NCBI RefSeq assembly: GCF_014695375.1 | Contig: NZ_JACJOG010000041.1 | Location: 172,553 to 236,552 of the forward strand | Length of the DNA: 64,000 nucleotides | Direction of reading: 5' to 3' | Source: Coleofasciculus sp. FACHB-T130 | GTDB taxonomy: Bacteria; Cyanobacteriota; Cyanobacteriia; Cyanobacteriales; FACHB-T130 | The notes under the pieces: model-generated | What the model was told of the DNA's origin: nothing | Database searches by the model: none | What the model saw: the letters and a program-made list of their open reading frames with translations, nothing else | Translations under genes and position numbers: made by a program | In this document: piece by piece, positions 52,596 through 62,748 of the stretch | Layout of the letters: every line of letters begins with the position of its first letter | Numbering within the stretch: position 1 is the first letter of the stretch

Positions 52596-54599
52596 TTAAG
52601 CCACTTTACTAAATATATGCTCGGCTAAGCTTGAAGATGCTAAATGAGCGGCACAGCCACAGCGTAAAGGAAAAGATGAATTAATCAGCGAAGCATTAGC
52701 ATTTAATGAATTTGAAAGAGTATTGAATCCAGGTAGAGTGTAAGATTCAGCTCCCCCATAGTTCACATTCCACCCAATATCTTTTAAAGAACCAATCGTT
52801 AATTGACTCAATAACTCTGAGCTTTTTTCAGCAATAGGTGACATTAATTCATTGTCAAAGACATTTTCATCCCAATGACCAAACACGCCTTTTTGAACGG
52901 GAACAGCAGTTTGTAAAAATGTACCTTTTAATTCTCCATAAGCCCACCCTGCATAGGTATTAGCACTATATGTCGCATCGGAGACATTAATGAAATCGCG
53001 TCCGTAATCTGACCAAAGTGTTCCAATTCCTAGAACGTGACCAAATTCATGGACCATCGTTTCTTGTAAGAAACTTGGATTGTTGTTGTATGTATTTGCC
53101 AAGCTTGTGTTAATCGTTGAAGCTCCTGATATCGTCATTTGATTACCAAAAGCATCGAAGGCTAAAGCTTTTGGCCCCGCGAAAGCAAGAAATTCATCTT
53201 CACCAAAAGTATCTCCCGTAACATCAATGGTTAGAATTTGGGAATCGCTAAAGGTGCTGTAAGGAATAATTTTTTCCCAAACTTTTGCAGCTTCTGTAAT
53301 AGCATTGAGAGCTTCTGTACTCAAACTACCCAAGCCTTGACCAAAATTGACTTTGATTGAAAAACTGAGAGGATCGCTGGTAGCAGCAGTAAAGGTAGTC
53401 GCCACAGAATAGTTAGCAGTTTGGTTGTTATAGCTCATTACTTGCAAAAAGTAATTACCAGAACTCAGGAAACGACGGATTGATTCGTTGCTAGTCCCGC
53501 GCTCCCATTGCCAACCCAATACTTCACCTTGATCGATAATGCCGTTGTTATTGCTGTCTTGAATTAGTCGGACATCGGCATCACCACTCAATGCAGATAA
53601 ATTAGCGGTAAAGATGCCAGATTGAGCAACATTAAAGCTGTAAAAGTCATCGCGATCGCTCGCATTGACTTGTTGGTTGTTTGAGAAAACCGCTGAAGTT
53701 TGATCTTTTGCGGTTCCTAGAGTATTACCGGGATCTAAAGGGTCTGGAATACTTGCGATTTTAGTAGTTAGAGTGTAGCCGCCAGTCGCACCCTTTTGAA
53801 AAGTTGTAGCTTGCAGAATATAATCAATGCCCTCAGCAACCGTGAAAGTTAGCTGTGAGTTTGTACCGCTGAAATCATTATTTTCTGCAACAACTGCTCC
53901 GGTTCCAGCATTCACCACTTGCAGGTAGGCATTAAAACTAGGCGAATCAAGGTTCACCTGCACCTGCTGACCGGCAACTAAATCGCCTAACACATAGCCA
54001 TCGTAAAAACTGCCTTCACGAATGGGGTTGCTTGGGTCGCTATTCGCGATCGCGCCGCTAAAGCTTTGGTTTCCACTGATGGGAGACGCTGGTTTGAGGA
54101 CTCCCAAATTGCTACGAAGAGTATAGTTACCAGTAGCATCTGGTTCATAAGTCGTGGATCGAACAATGTAATCAATACCCTGAGCGGCTGTAAAAGTTAC
54201 TTGAGAGTTCAGACCCTCAAAATCATCGTTGAAGGTAACAACCGCTCCAGTAGAGGCATTTACCACTTGCAGGTAAGCGTCAAATTCTGTGGAGTTTAGT
54301 TTCACCTCCACCTGCTCTCCGGCGCTAATGCCAGTCAACAGATAGTCATCCCGAAGGCTACCGCCACGGATGGGGTTTTTCAGGTCGGTGGTGTCAATTG
54401 TACCGCCGACCTCACTGACGGTAGAAGCCGCAGCGATCGCGCTACTTTTAAATAGACTTCTTTGCTGTAGCAGATCGCCCAGCCCTCTAAATCCTGACCA
54501 GATTCCGGCTATTTTTGAATCAAACTCTAGCGGTGCAAAATTAGCGAAATCTGCACTTAAAAACTGGCGCTCATTTGAAAATTTAAATCCATTTAACAT
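52596..54599 (-). CDS. M8-like metalloprotease with PPC domains
   Basis: A 667-residue secreted-type protein. Two similar pre-peptidase C-terminal (PPC)-like domains (about 65-160 and 180-275, each with FDAYLQVVNA or FNAYLQVVNA) are followed by a third PPC-like block (about 305-400). The peptidase part (about 405-610) has ETMVHEFGHVLGIGTLW: the HExxHxxGxG zinc site of leishmanolysin-type (M8) enzymes. No classical signal peptide, so a type I or other leaderless export is possible; a HlyD-type adaptor gene is nearby. Start: ATG 54599 follows GGAGAA; 54626 is an alternative nine residues longer. The C-terminal 25 residues are unlike the rest. Confidence 0.85.
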   Translation of the reverse strand: MLNGFKFSNERQFLSADFANFAPLEFDSKIAGIWSGFRGLGDLLQQRSLFKSSAIAAASTVSEVGGTIDTTDLKNPIRGGSLRDDYLLTGISAGEQVEVKLNSTEFDAYLQVVNASTGAVVTFNDDFEGLNSQVTFTAAQGIDYIVRSTTYEPDATGNYTLRSNLGVLKPASPISGNQSFSGAIANSDPSNPIREGSFYDGYVLGDLVAGQQVQVNLDSPSFNAYLQVVNAGTGAVVAENNDFSGTNSQLTFTVAEGIDYILQATTFQKGATGGYTLTTKIASIPDPLDPGNTLGTAKDQTSAVFSNNQQVNASDRDDFYSFNVAQSGIFTANLSALSGDADVRLIQDSNNNGIIDQGEVLGWQWERGTSNESIRRFLSSGNYFLQVMSYNNQTANYSVATTFTAATSDPLSFSIKVNFGQGLGSLSTEALNAITEAAKVWEKIIPYSTFSDSQILTIDVTGDTFGEDEFLAFAGPKALAFDAFGNQMTISGASTINTSLANTYNNNPSFLQETMVHEFGHVLGIGTLWSDYGRDFINVSDATYSANTYAGWAYGELKGTFLQTAVPVQKGVFGHWDENVFDNELMSPIAEKSSELLSQLTIGSLKDIGWNVNYGGAESYTLPGFNTLSNSLNANASLINSSFPLRCGCAAHLASSSLAEHIFSKVA

Positions 54600-54817
54600 T
54601 TGCTTGATTTCTCCACGATGGAGCATCGTAAGACTGATATATTACCAATTTTAAGTCTTCACAAAATTGGGCAACAACGGGGTAATTCCTCAAAGCTAGA
54701 GACAGAACATTTTTAAGAATGCTAAGATCGCAAGCGCAATAAATAAAGCTATATTAATTGACTCAACAGTGGTTTTTAAATTATCTGAACGCAACAAATA
54801 GCACTTTCTCTCAAGCC

Positions 54818-55024
54818 ATGAATGCAAAAATTGAAGTTGCGCCAATTGCCGATGGTGAGGTAATCGAAATTATTGAATATCTGAGGATTTGCCGCGATAT
54901 GTCGATGCCAAGCGTCTCTAAGGTCTTGCTCACCACATTCACGGTTTTAAATGCACCCAACAATTCAAAAAAGTATCTTATATATAACTCGATCAAAATC
55001 TCTCTAAGGGGAGAAGGACAATAG
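54818..55024 (+). CDS. Small hypothetical protein (68 aa)
   Basis: An ATG frame of 68 codons with no good ribosome-binding site. The product is MNAKIEVAPIADGEVIEIIEYL followed by a moderately hydrophobic middle. No family recognised. It may be a remnant. It lies between the protease gene (divergent) and the HlyD-type gene. Confidence 0.25.
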   Translation: MNAKIEVAPIADGEVIEIIEYLRICRDMSMPSVSKVLLTTFTVLNAPNNSKKYLIYNSIKISLRGEGQ

Positions 55025-55163
55025 TTTTTCGCGTAAATTTACTTACAATTACAATAACTTACGCCAAAATTCTTAATTTTCGACAATCCATTGCCGGATT
55101 CAGTCGATTGAATCACAGCTAGAGTGTCTCTCTGCCCGCTCAAAGCCTTTGAGTCAAAATTTT

Positions 55164-56663
55164 ATGCTCAAGCCCTTAGCGTCAACACCTGCTCAAGCTC
55201 GTCAAACAAGACAGCAACTAGCGAATCCAGAGGATTCTCTTTCCTATGAATTAGGGAAAGCAGTGCAAGAGCTGCCGCCACTGTATACGCGATTATTGGC
55301 AGCAAGCATTAGCGTATTGGTATTCGGGGCGATCGCTTGGGCACACTACAGCCAAGTGGATGAAGTCGCGATCGCTCCCGGCGAACTGATTGCCTCAACG
55401 CAAGTGCGACCCCTGCGATCGCTAGGAGGAGGCACAATCAAAGCCGTAAAAATCAAAGAAGGCGATCGCGTTCAAAAAGGCGACGTTCTGATCGAACGCG
55501 ACCCCGATCTGCCGCAAGCAGAAGTTGACCGCCTCGCTAAATCTACCCAGCTGATTCGGGAAGATTTAGGGCGTCTGGAAGCAGAACGAACTGGAGCTGC
55601 AACTGCCGGAACCGCTTTGCAAGACCAGCTTTTAACCGCTCGGCTACAAGATTTTGAAGCAAAAAGAGCCGCTGCGATCGCTGAAGCGAATCGCCAAATT
55701 GCGGTCATCAATGAAGCCAAAGTTCGCCTCACCCGCCTGCAAGAAAATCTCGCCAACGCCAAAACCAACCGAGTCAACGCCGAAACTAACCTCGCCAACA
55801 GCAAAAACCTTCTCAATAAAGCCAACAACAGCCTCGCTTTAGCCGAAAAAAGAGAAAAGGCGCTCACCACCCTCCTCATTCCCGGTGCTGTCCCGCGACT
55901 CGATTACGTTGACGCACAAGAGAGAGTCGTTAGAGCGGAAGCTGAAGTCACCACAGCCCAAGATAGTATTACGAATGTTCAAAACAAAGTGACGGAAGCT
56001 CAGGACAAAATAACCTCCCTGGAAAAAGATATCGCTGCTCAAGCACAAACAATTCGCCAAGCTGAACAAGCGTATCAATCGGTTCGCAATCAGGCAGATC
56101 GATTACAGTCTGAGCGCCAGAGTGAAATTCTAACTAAGTTTAACCAGCGCCAAGAAGAACTAACAACCGTTGCCGGTCAGTTGGAGGAGGCGAAAAAGCA
56201 GCGACAAGTAGAAACAATTTCCTCGCCGGTTACGGGGACAGTCTACAGCATCAAAGCAACCAACGGGCCTGTACAAGCGGGAGAGGAGTTGTTATCAATT
56301 CTTCCCGAATCCGAAGAATTGTTGGTAGAAGTGAAAGTCCTCAACCGCGATATTGGCTTTATCCGTAAGGGAATGAAGGCAAAAGTCAAAATGGCTACTT
56401 TCCCGTTTCAGGAATTTGGCACAGTTGAGGGGGAAGTGGTGCAAGTGAGTCCGAATGCGATCGCTGATCAAGAATTAGGCTTAGTTTTTCCGACTCGAAT
56501 TCAACTTAAACAGCATTCAATTCAGGTGCAAAGTCAAAAAGTCGCCTTTATTCCAGGTATGGCTGCAACTGGAGAAATTATTACTCGGAAAAAATCAGTT
56601 CTCACTTTCTTAATTGAGCCGGTAACTCGCCGCTTTAGCGAGGCATTTTCGGTCAGGTCTTAG
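55164..56663 (+). CDS. HlyD-family membrane fusion protein
   Basis: A 499-residue periplasmic adaptor for type I secretion. One transmembrane helix at about 42-62 (LLAASISVLVFGAIAWAHY) is followed by the first barrel and lipoyl half (GTIKAVKIKEGDRVQKGDVLIE). A long coiled coil of about 200 residues (about 115-330) comes next, then the second half (ETISSPVTGTVYSI) and the beta-barrel end. No ABC transporter or outer-membrane factor is adjacent. The protease gene on the opposite strand is a possible cargo. Start: ATG 55164, because the longer frame begins with TTG. Confidence 0.92.
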   Translation: MLKPLASTPAQARQTRQQLANPEDSLSYELGKAVQELPPLYTRLLAASISVLVFGAIAWAHYSQVDEVAIAPGELIASTQVRPLRSLGGGTIKAVKIKEGDRVQKGDVLIERDPDLPQAEVDRLAKSTQLIREDLGRLEAERTGAATAGTALQDQLLTARLQDFEAKRAAAIAEANRQIAVINEAKVRLTRLQENLANAKTNRVNAETNLANSKNLLNKANNSLALAEKREKALTTLLIPGAVPRLDYVDAQERVVRAEAEVTTAQDSITNVQNKVTEAQDKITSLEKDIAAQAQTIRQAEQAYQSVRNQADRLQSERQSEILTKFNQRQEELTTVAGQLEEAKKQRQVETISSPVTGTVYSIKATNGPVQAGEELLSILPESEELLVEVKVLNRDIGFIRKGMKAKVKMATFPFQEFGTVEGEVVQVSPNAIADQELGLVFPTRIQLKQHSIQVQSQKVAFIPGMAATGEIITRKKSVLTFLIEPVTRRFSEAFSVRS

Positions 56664-56722
56664 CTCGGCTTGATCCATTTGCACCAACAACAGGCAGTGA
56701 TGAATAAAAATTGGGTATCTAA

Positions 56723-56989
56723 GAGTTAATAAAAGAAATTAATCGTTATGGGCATAAAAATCCAATTGAGAGCGCTAACGAGCGGGGACACTATCCAATT
56801 TCACTTCTAGGAGTAGAGTTAGGAATTTGGCAGGGTGAATATCAAAATGCTACGCTGCCCTGGTTGCGCTGGTGGGATCGAGCAGGAAATCTCTTGTTGA
56901 CGGGTTACGAACGCGCTGAGCAAGAAAGTCAACGCGCCGAGCGGTTAGCAGCACAGTTACGGGCGCTTGGAGTTGAACCGGAAGCTTAA
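56723..56989 (+). pseudogene. C-terminal remnant of a Uma2-family gene
   Basis: The frame is open from after TAA 56720 to TAA 56987-56989 and reads RGHYPISLLGVELGIWQGEY, LPWLRWWDRAGNLLL, then a Glu/Arg-rich coiled end (QRAERLAAQLRALGVEPEA), the usual end of Uma2 proteins. The N-terminal about 140 residues are missing, and there is no start or ribosome-binding site. Confidence 0.7.
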
Positions 56990-57147
56990 AAACGGACGGA
57001 GATACCTATCTAAAAGCCGTGAACACCGATCCTAAGAGGGTAGCCAGTCTACTTACAATGACTGATAGGGACAGCCATAAGTGGGATGAACTGCAAATTT
57101 CTGTATGTTATGGGTGTCTCTAGGGTTTATTAATTGAGTAACTCCTT

Positions 57148-59775
57148 ATGCAACCAACCAACCCCAACCAATTTACAGAAAAAGCCTGGGAAGCCATCAC
57201 TCGCACCCCAGATATTGTTAAATCTGCCCAGCATCAACAAATCGAAAGCGAACACTTGATGAAATCACTGCTGGAGCAAGAAGGACTCGTCAGCAGTATT
57301 CTGAACAAAGCGGGCGTAAATGTGTCGCGAGTCAGAGAACGCACCGAAGATTTCATCAAGCGTCAGCCAAAAACTTCCGGCAGTAGCACCTCAGTTTATG
57401 TCGGACGTAGCTTAGATTCTCTGCTGGATCGGGCTGAAGCATTTCGCAAAGAGTATGGAGACGATTTTATCTCCATCGAACACATGATGCTGGCTTATCC
57501 CAAAGACGATCGCTTTGGTAAGGCTTTGTTTCAAGAATTTAAGCTGGACGAAAACAAGCTAAGAACTATCATCGCCCAAGTTCGCGGGAGCCAAAAAGTG
57601 ACTGACCAAAATCCAGAAGGCAAGTACGAATCCTTAGAAAAATACGGGCGCGACTTGACAGAATTCGCTCGCCAAGGGAAGTTAGATCCGGTAATTGGGC
57701 GCGATGATGAGATTCGCCGCACGATTCAGATTCTGTCTCGTCGCACCAAGAATAACCCGGTGCTGATTGGCGAACCGGGTGTAGGGAAAACTGCGATCGC
57801 TGAAGGTTTAGCACAGCGAATTGTCAGCGGGGACGTCCCTGAGTCGTTGCGCGATCGCAAACTGATTGCGCTGGATATGGGTGCGTTGATTGCGGGTGCC
57901 AAATATCGGGGTGAATTTGAAGAACGCTTGAAAGCGGTTCTCAAGGAAGTCACCGATTCTCAGGGCAGCATTATCATGTTCATCGATGAGATCCACACCG
58001 TTGTCGGTGCGGGTGCGACTCAAGGCGCTATGGATGCGGGGAACTTGCTCAAACCGATGCTGGCGCGGGGTGAATTGCGCTGTATCGGTGCCACAACCCT
58101 GGATGAATATCGCAAATACATCGAAAAAGATGCGGCGCTAGAACGTCGTTTCCAACAAGTTTATATCGATCAGCCGAGTGTAGAAGATACAGTTTCGATT
58201 CTACGGGGGTTAAAAGATCGCTACGAAACGCACCACAACGTGAAAATTTCTGACAGTGCGTTAGTGGCAGCAGCAACGCTCTCTACGAGATATATTAGCG
58301 ATCGCTTTCTCCCAGATAAAGCGATTGACTTAGTAGATGAAGCGGCGGCGCGATTGAAGATGGAAAGTACCTCTAAACCAGAGGAACTCGACGAAATCGA
58401 CCGCAAGATCCTCCAGTTAGAAATGGAACGGCTATCTCTGCAAAAAGAAAGCGATCCTGCTTCTAGAGAACGGTTACAAAGACTGGAAAAAGAACTTGCC
58501 GATCTCAAAGAGGATCAACGAACACTGAATGCACAGTGGCAAGCTGAAAAAGACGTTCTCGAACGCCGCAAAACCCTGAAAGAAGAAATCGACCGGGTGA
58601 ATGTGGAAATTCAACAAGCAGAACGAGAATACGATCTTAACCGAGCCGCTGAGCTGAAATTCGGCAAGTTGACCGAGTTGCAACATCAGCTAGAAGAGAC
58701 AGAAGCCCAACTCGTTCAAACTCAGCATAGTGGTAAGTCACTTTTACGAGAAGAAGTCACCGAGTCCGACATTGCTGAAATCATTTCCAAGTGGACTGGT
58801 ATCCCCATCAGCAAACTCGTGGAATCGGAGAAAGAAAAACTTCTGCAATTGGAAGATGAACTGCACAAGCGCGTGATTGGGCAAGCCGAAGCGGTGACAG
58901 CAGTTGCCGATGCCATCCAGCGGGCGCGTGCTGGTTTAGCCGATCCGAATCGCCCAACGGCTAGTTTCATTTTCCTCGGTCCCACGGGCGTCGGAAAGAC
59001 AGAACTCGCAAAAGCCTTGGCAGCTTACCTGTTCGATACAGAAGAAGCCTTGGTACGGATCGATATGTCTGAGTATATGGAGAAGCACAGCGTCTCTCGC
59101 TTAATTGGTGCGCCTCCCGGCTATGTCGGTTATGACGAAGGCGGACAGCTGACAGAATCCATCCGGCGTCGTCCTTACGCAGTGTTGCTGTTCGATGAAA
59201 TCGAAAAGGCGCACCCGGATGTGTTCAACATCATGCTGCAAATTCTTGATGATGGTCGCGTCACCGATTCTCACGGTCACACCGTAGACTTCAAGAACAC
59301 GATTATTATCATGACCAGCAATATCGGATCGCAGTTTATCCTAGATGTTGCTAGCGATGAATCCCGTTACGAAGAAATGCGGAGTCGGGTGATGGATGCG
59401 ATGCGGACGAGTTTCCGTCCGGAGTTCCTGAACCGGATCGACGAGATTATCATCTTCCACGGCTTGAACAAGCAGGAATTGCGGCAGATTGTGCAGTTGC
59501 AAGTCAAGCGGCTCGAATCACGGTTGAGCGATCGCAAGATGTCTCTGAAACTTTCCGATGCTTCCCTTTACTTCTTAGCGGAAGTCGGATATGACCCCGT
59601 TTATGGAGCGCGTCCGCTCAAGCGTGCGATTCAGCGGGAACTGGAAACGCAAATCGCTAAAGGGATTTTGCGAGGTGAATTCAACGACGGCGACACCATC
59701 TTTGTCGATGTGGAAAATGAGCGCCTTTCCTTCAAGCGTCTCCCTGCTGATTTACTAGCCACTCAGTCCAGCTAA
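57148..59775 (+). CDS. clpB: ATP-dependent chaperone ClpB
   Basis: Hexameric AAA+ disaggregase that rescues heat-aggregated proteins together with DnaK. It has 875 residues. Domains: N-domain (1-145), NBD1 with GEPGVGKT (about 210-217) and FIDEIHT, coiled-coil middle domain (about 400-540, Glu/Arg/Gln-rich), NBD2 with GPTGVGKT (about 611-618) and [12 protein letters not shown], and the C-terminal part. The middle domain distinguishes it from ClpC. Complete, with no adjacent partners. No CIRCE element was found upstream. Confidence 0.96.
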   Translation: MQPTNPNQFTEKAWEAITRTPDIVKSAQHQQIESEHLMKSLLEQEGLVSSILNKAGVNVSRVRERTEDFIKRQPKTSGSSTSVYVGRSLDSLLDRAEAFRKEYGDDFISIEHMMLAYPKDDRFGKALFQEFKLDENKLRTIIAQVRGSQKVTDQNPEGKYESLEKYGRDLTEFARQGKLDPVIGRDDEIRRTIQILSRRTKNNPVLIGEPGVGKTAIAEGLAQRIVSGDVPESLRDRKLIALDMGALIAGAKYRGEFEERLKAVLKEVTDSQGSIIMFIDEIHTVVGAGATQGAMDAGNLLKPMLARGELRCIGATTLDEYRKYIEKDAALERRFQQVYIDQPSVEDTVSILRGLKDRYETHHNVKISDSALVAAATLSTRYISDRFLPDKAIDLVDEAAARLKMESTSKPEELDEIDRKILQLEMERLSLQKESDPASRERLQRLEKELADLKEDQRTLNAQWQAEKDVLERRKTLKEEIDRVNVEIQQAEREYDLNRAAELKFGKLTELQHQLEETEAQLVQTQHSGKSLLREEVTESDIAEIISKWTGIPISKLVESEKEKLLQLEDELHKRVIGQAEAVTAVADAIQRARAGLADPNRPTASFIFLGPTGVGKTELAKALAAYLFDTEEALVRIDMSEYMEKHSVSRLIGAPPGYVGYDEGGQLTESIRRRPYAVLLFDEIEKAHPDVFNIMLQILDDGRVTDSHGHTVDFKNTIIIMTSNIGSQFILDVASDESRYEEMRSRVMDAMRTSFRPEFLNRIDEIIIFHGLNKQELRQIVQLQVKRLESRLSDRKMSLKLSDASLYFLAEVGYDPVYGARPLKRAIQRELETQIAKGILRGEFNDGDTIFVDVENERLSFKRLPADLLATQSS

Positions 59776-59819
59776 TTGACGCTTAGTTAACCCTTTCCCA
59801 ACAAGGGAAGGGGCACTCG

Positions 59820-59848
59820 GTAGGGGAATGGCAGTGCCATTCCCCTAC
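59820..59848. terminator. Perfect hairpin after clpB
   Basis: GTAGGGGAATGGCA and TGCCATTCCCCTAC around a single base; 14-bp arms, 44 bp beyond the clpB stop. Confidence 0.6.
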
Positions 59849-59904
59849 AAAACGTGAATTTTGCCTTTTATTGAATCCACAATCCTAAGGAACCTCACCC
59901 CCAA

Positions 59905-59928
59905 CCCCTCTCCGTTTACGGAGAGGGG
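59905..59928. repeat. Palindromic repeat, CCCCTCTCC type
   Basis: CCCCTCTCCGT and ACGGAGAGGGG with a 2-nt centre. Confidence 0.7.
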
Positions 59929-59939
59929 CGAATATTGAA

Positions 59940-59968
59940 CCCCTGCCCGTTCGCCGAAAGGGCAGGGG
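59940..59968. repeat. Palindromic repeat, CCCCTGCCC type
   Basis: CCCCTGCCC and GGGCAGGGG with an 11-nt loop; directly follows the preceding repeat. Confidence 0.7.
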
Positions 59969-60096
59969 TGGGGTGAAACTTTACTACATCTCATAGAGAA
60001 CTGCTGTAGATAATTCCCCCAATATGAGCTAGCTCAAAGACTTACTTGAACCTTCCTGTCAAAGTGAAGATATCACCACACAGGAGGGTCAAGGAA

Positions 60097-60873
60097 ATGA
60101 CCAACGCTACCCTCGACTTCCAAACCGCCACCGGACATCAAGTTCTAGCCGCAGCCGGCAAGAAAATGTTGCGACCCGGCGGACGAATTGCGACAGAGCA
60201 ATTGTTTGAGTGGGCAGACTTCCAAGCAGGTGAGACAGTTCTGGAATTAGCTTCTAGTTTTGGCTACAGCGCGATCGCTCTAGCTCAACGCTACGGCGTG
60301 CGGGTGGTCGGCGTAGAGAAAAACCCCGAAAGTGTAGCCCGTGCCCGTTCCAACATCGAGGCGGCGGGGTTAACAGGTCAGGTGGAAATCATTGAGGGCG
60401 ATGTCTTCCACCTGGATGCTATCTCCGAACAGTTTGATTATGTTTTGGCAGAAGCGATTCTAACCATGCAATCTGTACCAGGGAAAGCCAAGATTTTGGC
60501 TGGGGTGCGCGATCGCTTGAAGCCAGGAGGCAAATTTCTTTGCCACGAATTACTCGCCCGTAACCAGGAAGCAGAGATTCATCAAGCTTTAGCACAGGTA
60601 ATTCGGGTCAATTCTACCCCGTTATCCCAGGCAAATTGGCTGGCTGCTTGTGAAGCTGCCGGACTGCAAGTACAACAGCATCAAACCGGGTCAATGGGTT
60701 TGTTGAATCTGCATCGGGTACTTCAAGACGAAGGCGTTATGGATACCCTCCGGATTCTGTGGAATGTTCTGACGCGCCCAGCGCTGCGGAAACGAGTTTT
60801 GGCAATGCGCCGTGTCTTCCAGCAATATCAACAGGATTTGGGTTACATCGTCCTACGTGCAAAACGCGCCTAA
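60097..60873 (+). CDS. Class I SAM-dependent methyltransferase
   Basis: A 258-residue Rossmann methyltransferase. Motif I is TVLELASSFGYSAIALAQ, followed by the acidic VVGVEKNPESVARA, EGDVFHL and LAEAILTMQ. The substrate cannot be told. Start: ATG 60097 has AGGAGGG 7-8 nt upstream; the longer frame begins with TTG. It precedes a cupin gene by 15 bp and an unknown gene on the same strand, which suggests an operon. Confidence 0.88.
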   Translation: MTNATLDFQTATGHQVLAAAGKKMLRPGGRIATEQLFEWADFQAGETVLELASSFGYSAIALAQRYGVRVVGVEKNPESVARARSNIEAAGLTGQVEIIEGDVFHLDAISEQFDYVLAEAILTMQSVPGKAKILAGVRDRLKPGGKFLCHELLARNQEAEIHQALAQVIRVNSTPLSQANWLAACEAAGLQVQQHQTGSMGLLNLHRVLQDEGVMDTLRILWNVLTRPALRKRVLAMRRVFQQYQQDLGYIVLRAKRA

Positions 60874-60888
60874 AAAAGTGAATCAATC

Positions 60889-61233
60889 ATGACTAATACA
60901 CTGATACCTCATCCATCTTTAGCGATTCAATTGTCAGAAAAGATTGAGTATCCCCAGCAGGGAGTCCTCAGCAAAGTTTTGCTTAAAGATTCCTGCTGTC
61001 AATACACGCTGTTGTGTCTAGCCGCAGGTACAAATATTTCTGAACACTCCTCGCCTCGAAATGCAACCGTCCACGTCATTGAAGGGCGAGGGCTATTAAC
61101 TTTGCAAAGGCAAGAAATAGCACTTGAACCGGGCGGTTTTATCTTCATGCCTGCCAATGCTCCCCACGCTTTGAAAGCCGAAGAAAATCTAGCTTTTCTG
61201 CTGACGCTTTCGGAAAATCCCCAACAAAAATAA
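60889..61233 (+). CDS. Cupin-domain protein
   Basis: A 114-residue single cupin. The two conserved boxes are readable as EHSSPRNATVHVIEGRG (first) and PGGFIFMPANAPHALKA (second). Metal ligands seem to be His in both boxes. Cupins bind metal and small ligands; the specific function is unknown. It lies 15 bp after the methyltransferase, so they are probably co-transcribed, and 79 bp before the next gene. Confidence 0.88.
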   Translation: MTNTLIPHPSLAIQLSEKIEYPQQGVLSKVLLKDSCCQYTLLCLAAGTNISEHSSPRNATVHVIEGRGLLTLQRQEIALEPGGFIFMPANAPHALKAEENLAFLLTLSENPQQK

Positions 61234-61312
61234 GTGGCGACTAACTGAGGTAGCTCATAGTCCCACCATCTTCAAACTGCAATACTAATACTCAGTCACC
61301 AAGAAATTAACC

Positions 61313-61810
61313 ATGCTGAATACCTTTACTCAACACCTCAATCTCTCGACTTCTGAAGTAGAAACCCTACTCTCACTCAGCTTGCAGGATTTGCTCAACT
61401 CGCCTGCAATTCAGCAGAAACTAGACAGTTTAAATATCCCGTTGCTGCAACAAACTTTGCCTCTAGCAAAGACCGTTTTGGAAGACAAGCTACCGCCTTT
61501 TTATGATTGGCTCAAAAACGAGTTAAAGGTGCAGCGCGTCCCAGATGGTCCCGATCATACGACTCAATGGGTGGTTAATTTCCTAAAGCGTCAGGAAAGC
61601 CTGATGCGCTTAGTTGAGCTGCATCGTCCCGTTCCCCGTCCCGCTCTAGAACGCTCAACTCCTCGCCTGGTAGGATTATTTGAGGCTGTAGAGGATGCCC
61701 AAGTGCGTCAGGAATGGCAAACAGCGATCGCTGCTTTGTGTCTCGTACTTGCAGTTGATGCCCGCGAACGCGATCGAGTTGGCGTTGGCGATCGCTCATT
61801 AGTTTCCTAA
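61313..61810 (+). CDS. Helical hypothetical protein (165 aa)
   Basis: A 165-residue protein, mostly helical. N-terminal LSTSEVETLLSLSLQDLLNSP is followed by PLAKTVLEDKLPPFYDWLKNEL and ending ALCLVLAVDARERDRVGVGDRSLVS. No signal peptide or membrane helix. No family recognised. It is last in the methyltransferase-cupin cluster on the plus strand. Confidence 0.7.
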   Translation: MLNTFTQHLNLSTSEVETLLSLSLQDLLNSPAIQQKLDSLNIPLLQQTLPLAKTVLEDKLPPFYDWLKNELKVQRVPDGPDHTTQWVVNFLKRQESLMRLVELHRPVPRPALERSTPRLVGLFEAVEDAQVRQEWQTAIAALCLVLAVDARERDRVGVGDRSLVS

Positions 61811-61889
61811 TTTTGTTAAGGGTGGCTGCACTGTAGTCGCCCTCTTTCAGACTTCGCTCTTATCTCCAGTGTGGAAAGGAGAACAAACC

Positions 61890-61988
61890 ATGAAACCAGT
61901 AAGCGATCGCATCTCAACCACGCCACCGGAAGCTAAACAGCATCCCTCTCTCAACTTGCAAACTTGGTACAGGCCGAGGTTTTACTGA
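61890..61988 (+). CDS. Short ORF with strong ribosome-binding site (32 aa)
   Basis: ATG 61890 is preceded by AAAGGAG at a good distance. The frame gives MKPVSDRISTTPPEAKQHPS and ends at 61988. The overlapping frame continues a plausible helix (LANLVQAEVLLMRR) to a stop, so it could be a frameshifted remnant of a slightly longer gene. No family recognised. Confidence 0.3.
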   Translation: MKPVSDRISTTPPEAKQHPSLNLQTWYRPRFY

Positions 61989-62077
61989 TGCGTCGATGAC
62001 ACAGCACAATCATGATTCTTTTATCTAGTTTCTAATTCTTGGCTCAGTTTCTCTGGTTTGTTATGGCAATTTTCACC

Positions 62078-62620
62078 TCAGTTAACACCCATAAAGTCAA
62101 CTCGTCTTTGAAAATTTGTCTCAACAGCAATGCAAGTATTTAATACATCTAATATGTTTTTGCGGAGCGCTCTCTCTAAAGAGTATTTGCGTTCTTTGTG
62201 TTGAAATCTTGATAATTGATAAACAAACAGAGTAGCTGCTTGATAAATTACTTTTAATTCATAGAGTGAATCAACTTGAGAGATATTAATTGCTAAAACC
62301 CGAAGTTGATAACATATTTCTTTCGCTTCTTCTTTTGTTGCGCTGTGGTCTTGATAGTAATAGTTAAAGGTTTCTGCTAAATACTGTGCGTGTTTAGCTG
62401 TATTTTGAATTTGATGCTGTGCATTTTCAACAGGAGCAAGAAACTTATCAAGTAAAAGCTGCTGTACATAGGCATCGCGAAGGCTAGAATCAGCAATAAT
62501 TTGAAGTTCTTTCATTCGCTGTTCATGCTTTCTTTGCTTCTCAGCATAAACTTCTTTGATAAGAGTCTCAAACAAGCCTGTCAAAGGATAAAATGCACCA
62601 GCAGCCATATTTCCTATCAT
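62078..62620 (-). CDS. Helical hypothetical protein (180 aa), partner of the HNH-like gene
   Basis: A 180-residue, nearly all-helical protein rich in Gln, Glu, Lys and Tyr, with a mildly hydrophobic start (MAAGAFYPLTGLFETLI). No domain recognised. It follows the HNH-like membrane-protein gene by 128 bp on the same strand, so the two may work together. No catalytic motif visible. Confidence 0.6.
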   Translation of the reverse strand: MIGNMAAGAFYPLTGLFETLIKEVYAEKQRKHEQRMKELQIIADSSLRDAYVQQLLLDKFLAPVENAQHQIQNTAKHAQYLAETFNYYYQDHSATKEEAKEICYQLRVLAINISQVDSLYELKVIYQAATLFVYQLSRFQHKERKYSLERALRKNILDVLNTCIAVETNFQRRVDFMGVN

Positions 62621-62748
62621 ATTTAAAGACTTCTAGAATTATTGGTTAACTAATTAGCGCGCTCGCTCCCACCGTTCATTCAAAATTGGAGATTTTTTGA
62701 TAGGAGCTGAGTGCGTATAAACTGAGTTTAACAAAGAGCGATCGCTTC

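Larger units (their letters stand above)
59776..60096. other. Spacer with three palindromic repeats after clpB
   Basis: About 320 bp that is mostly hairpins (59820-59848, 59905-59928, 59940-59968). The last two lie inside a CTCACCCC...GGGGTGA outer match. They are repeats of the same type as the one inside rsmE. The first may serve as terminator for clpB. Confidence 0.7.

Noticed and set aside
57000..57147. CIRCE heat-shock operator upstream of clpB
   Set aside because: TTAGCACTC-N9-GAGTGCTAA is not present in the spacer.
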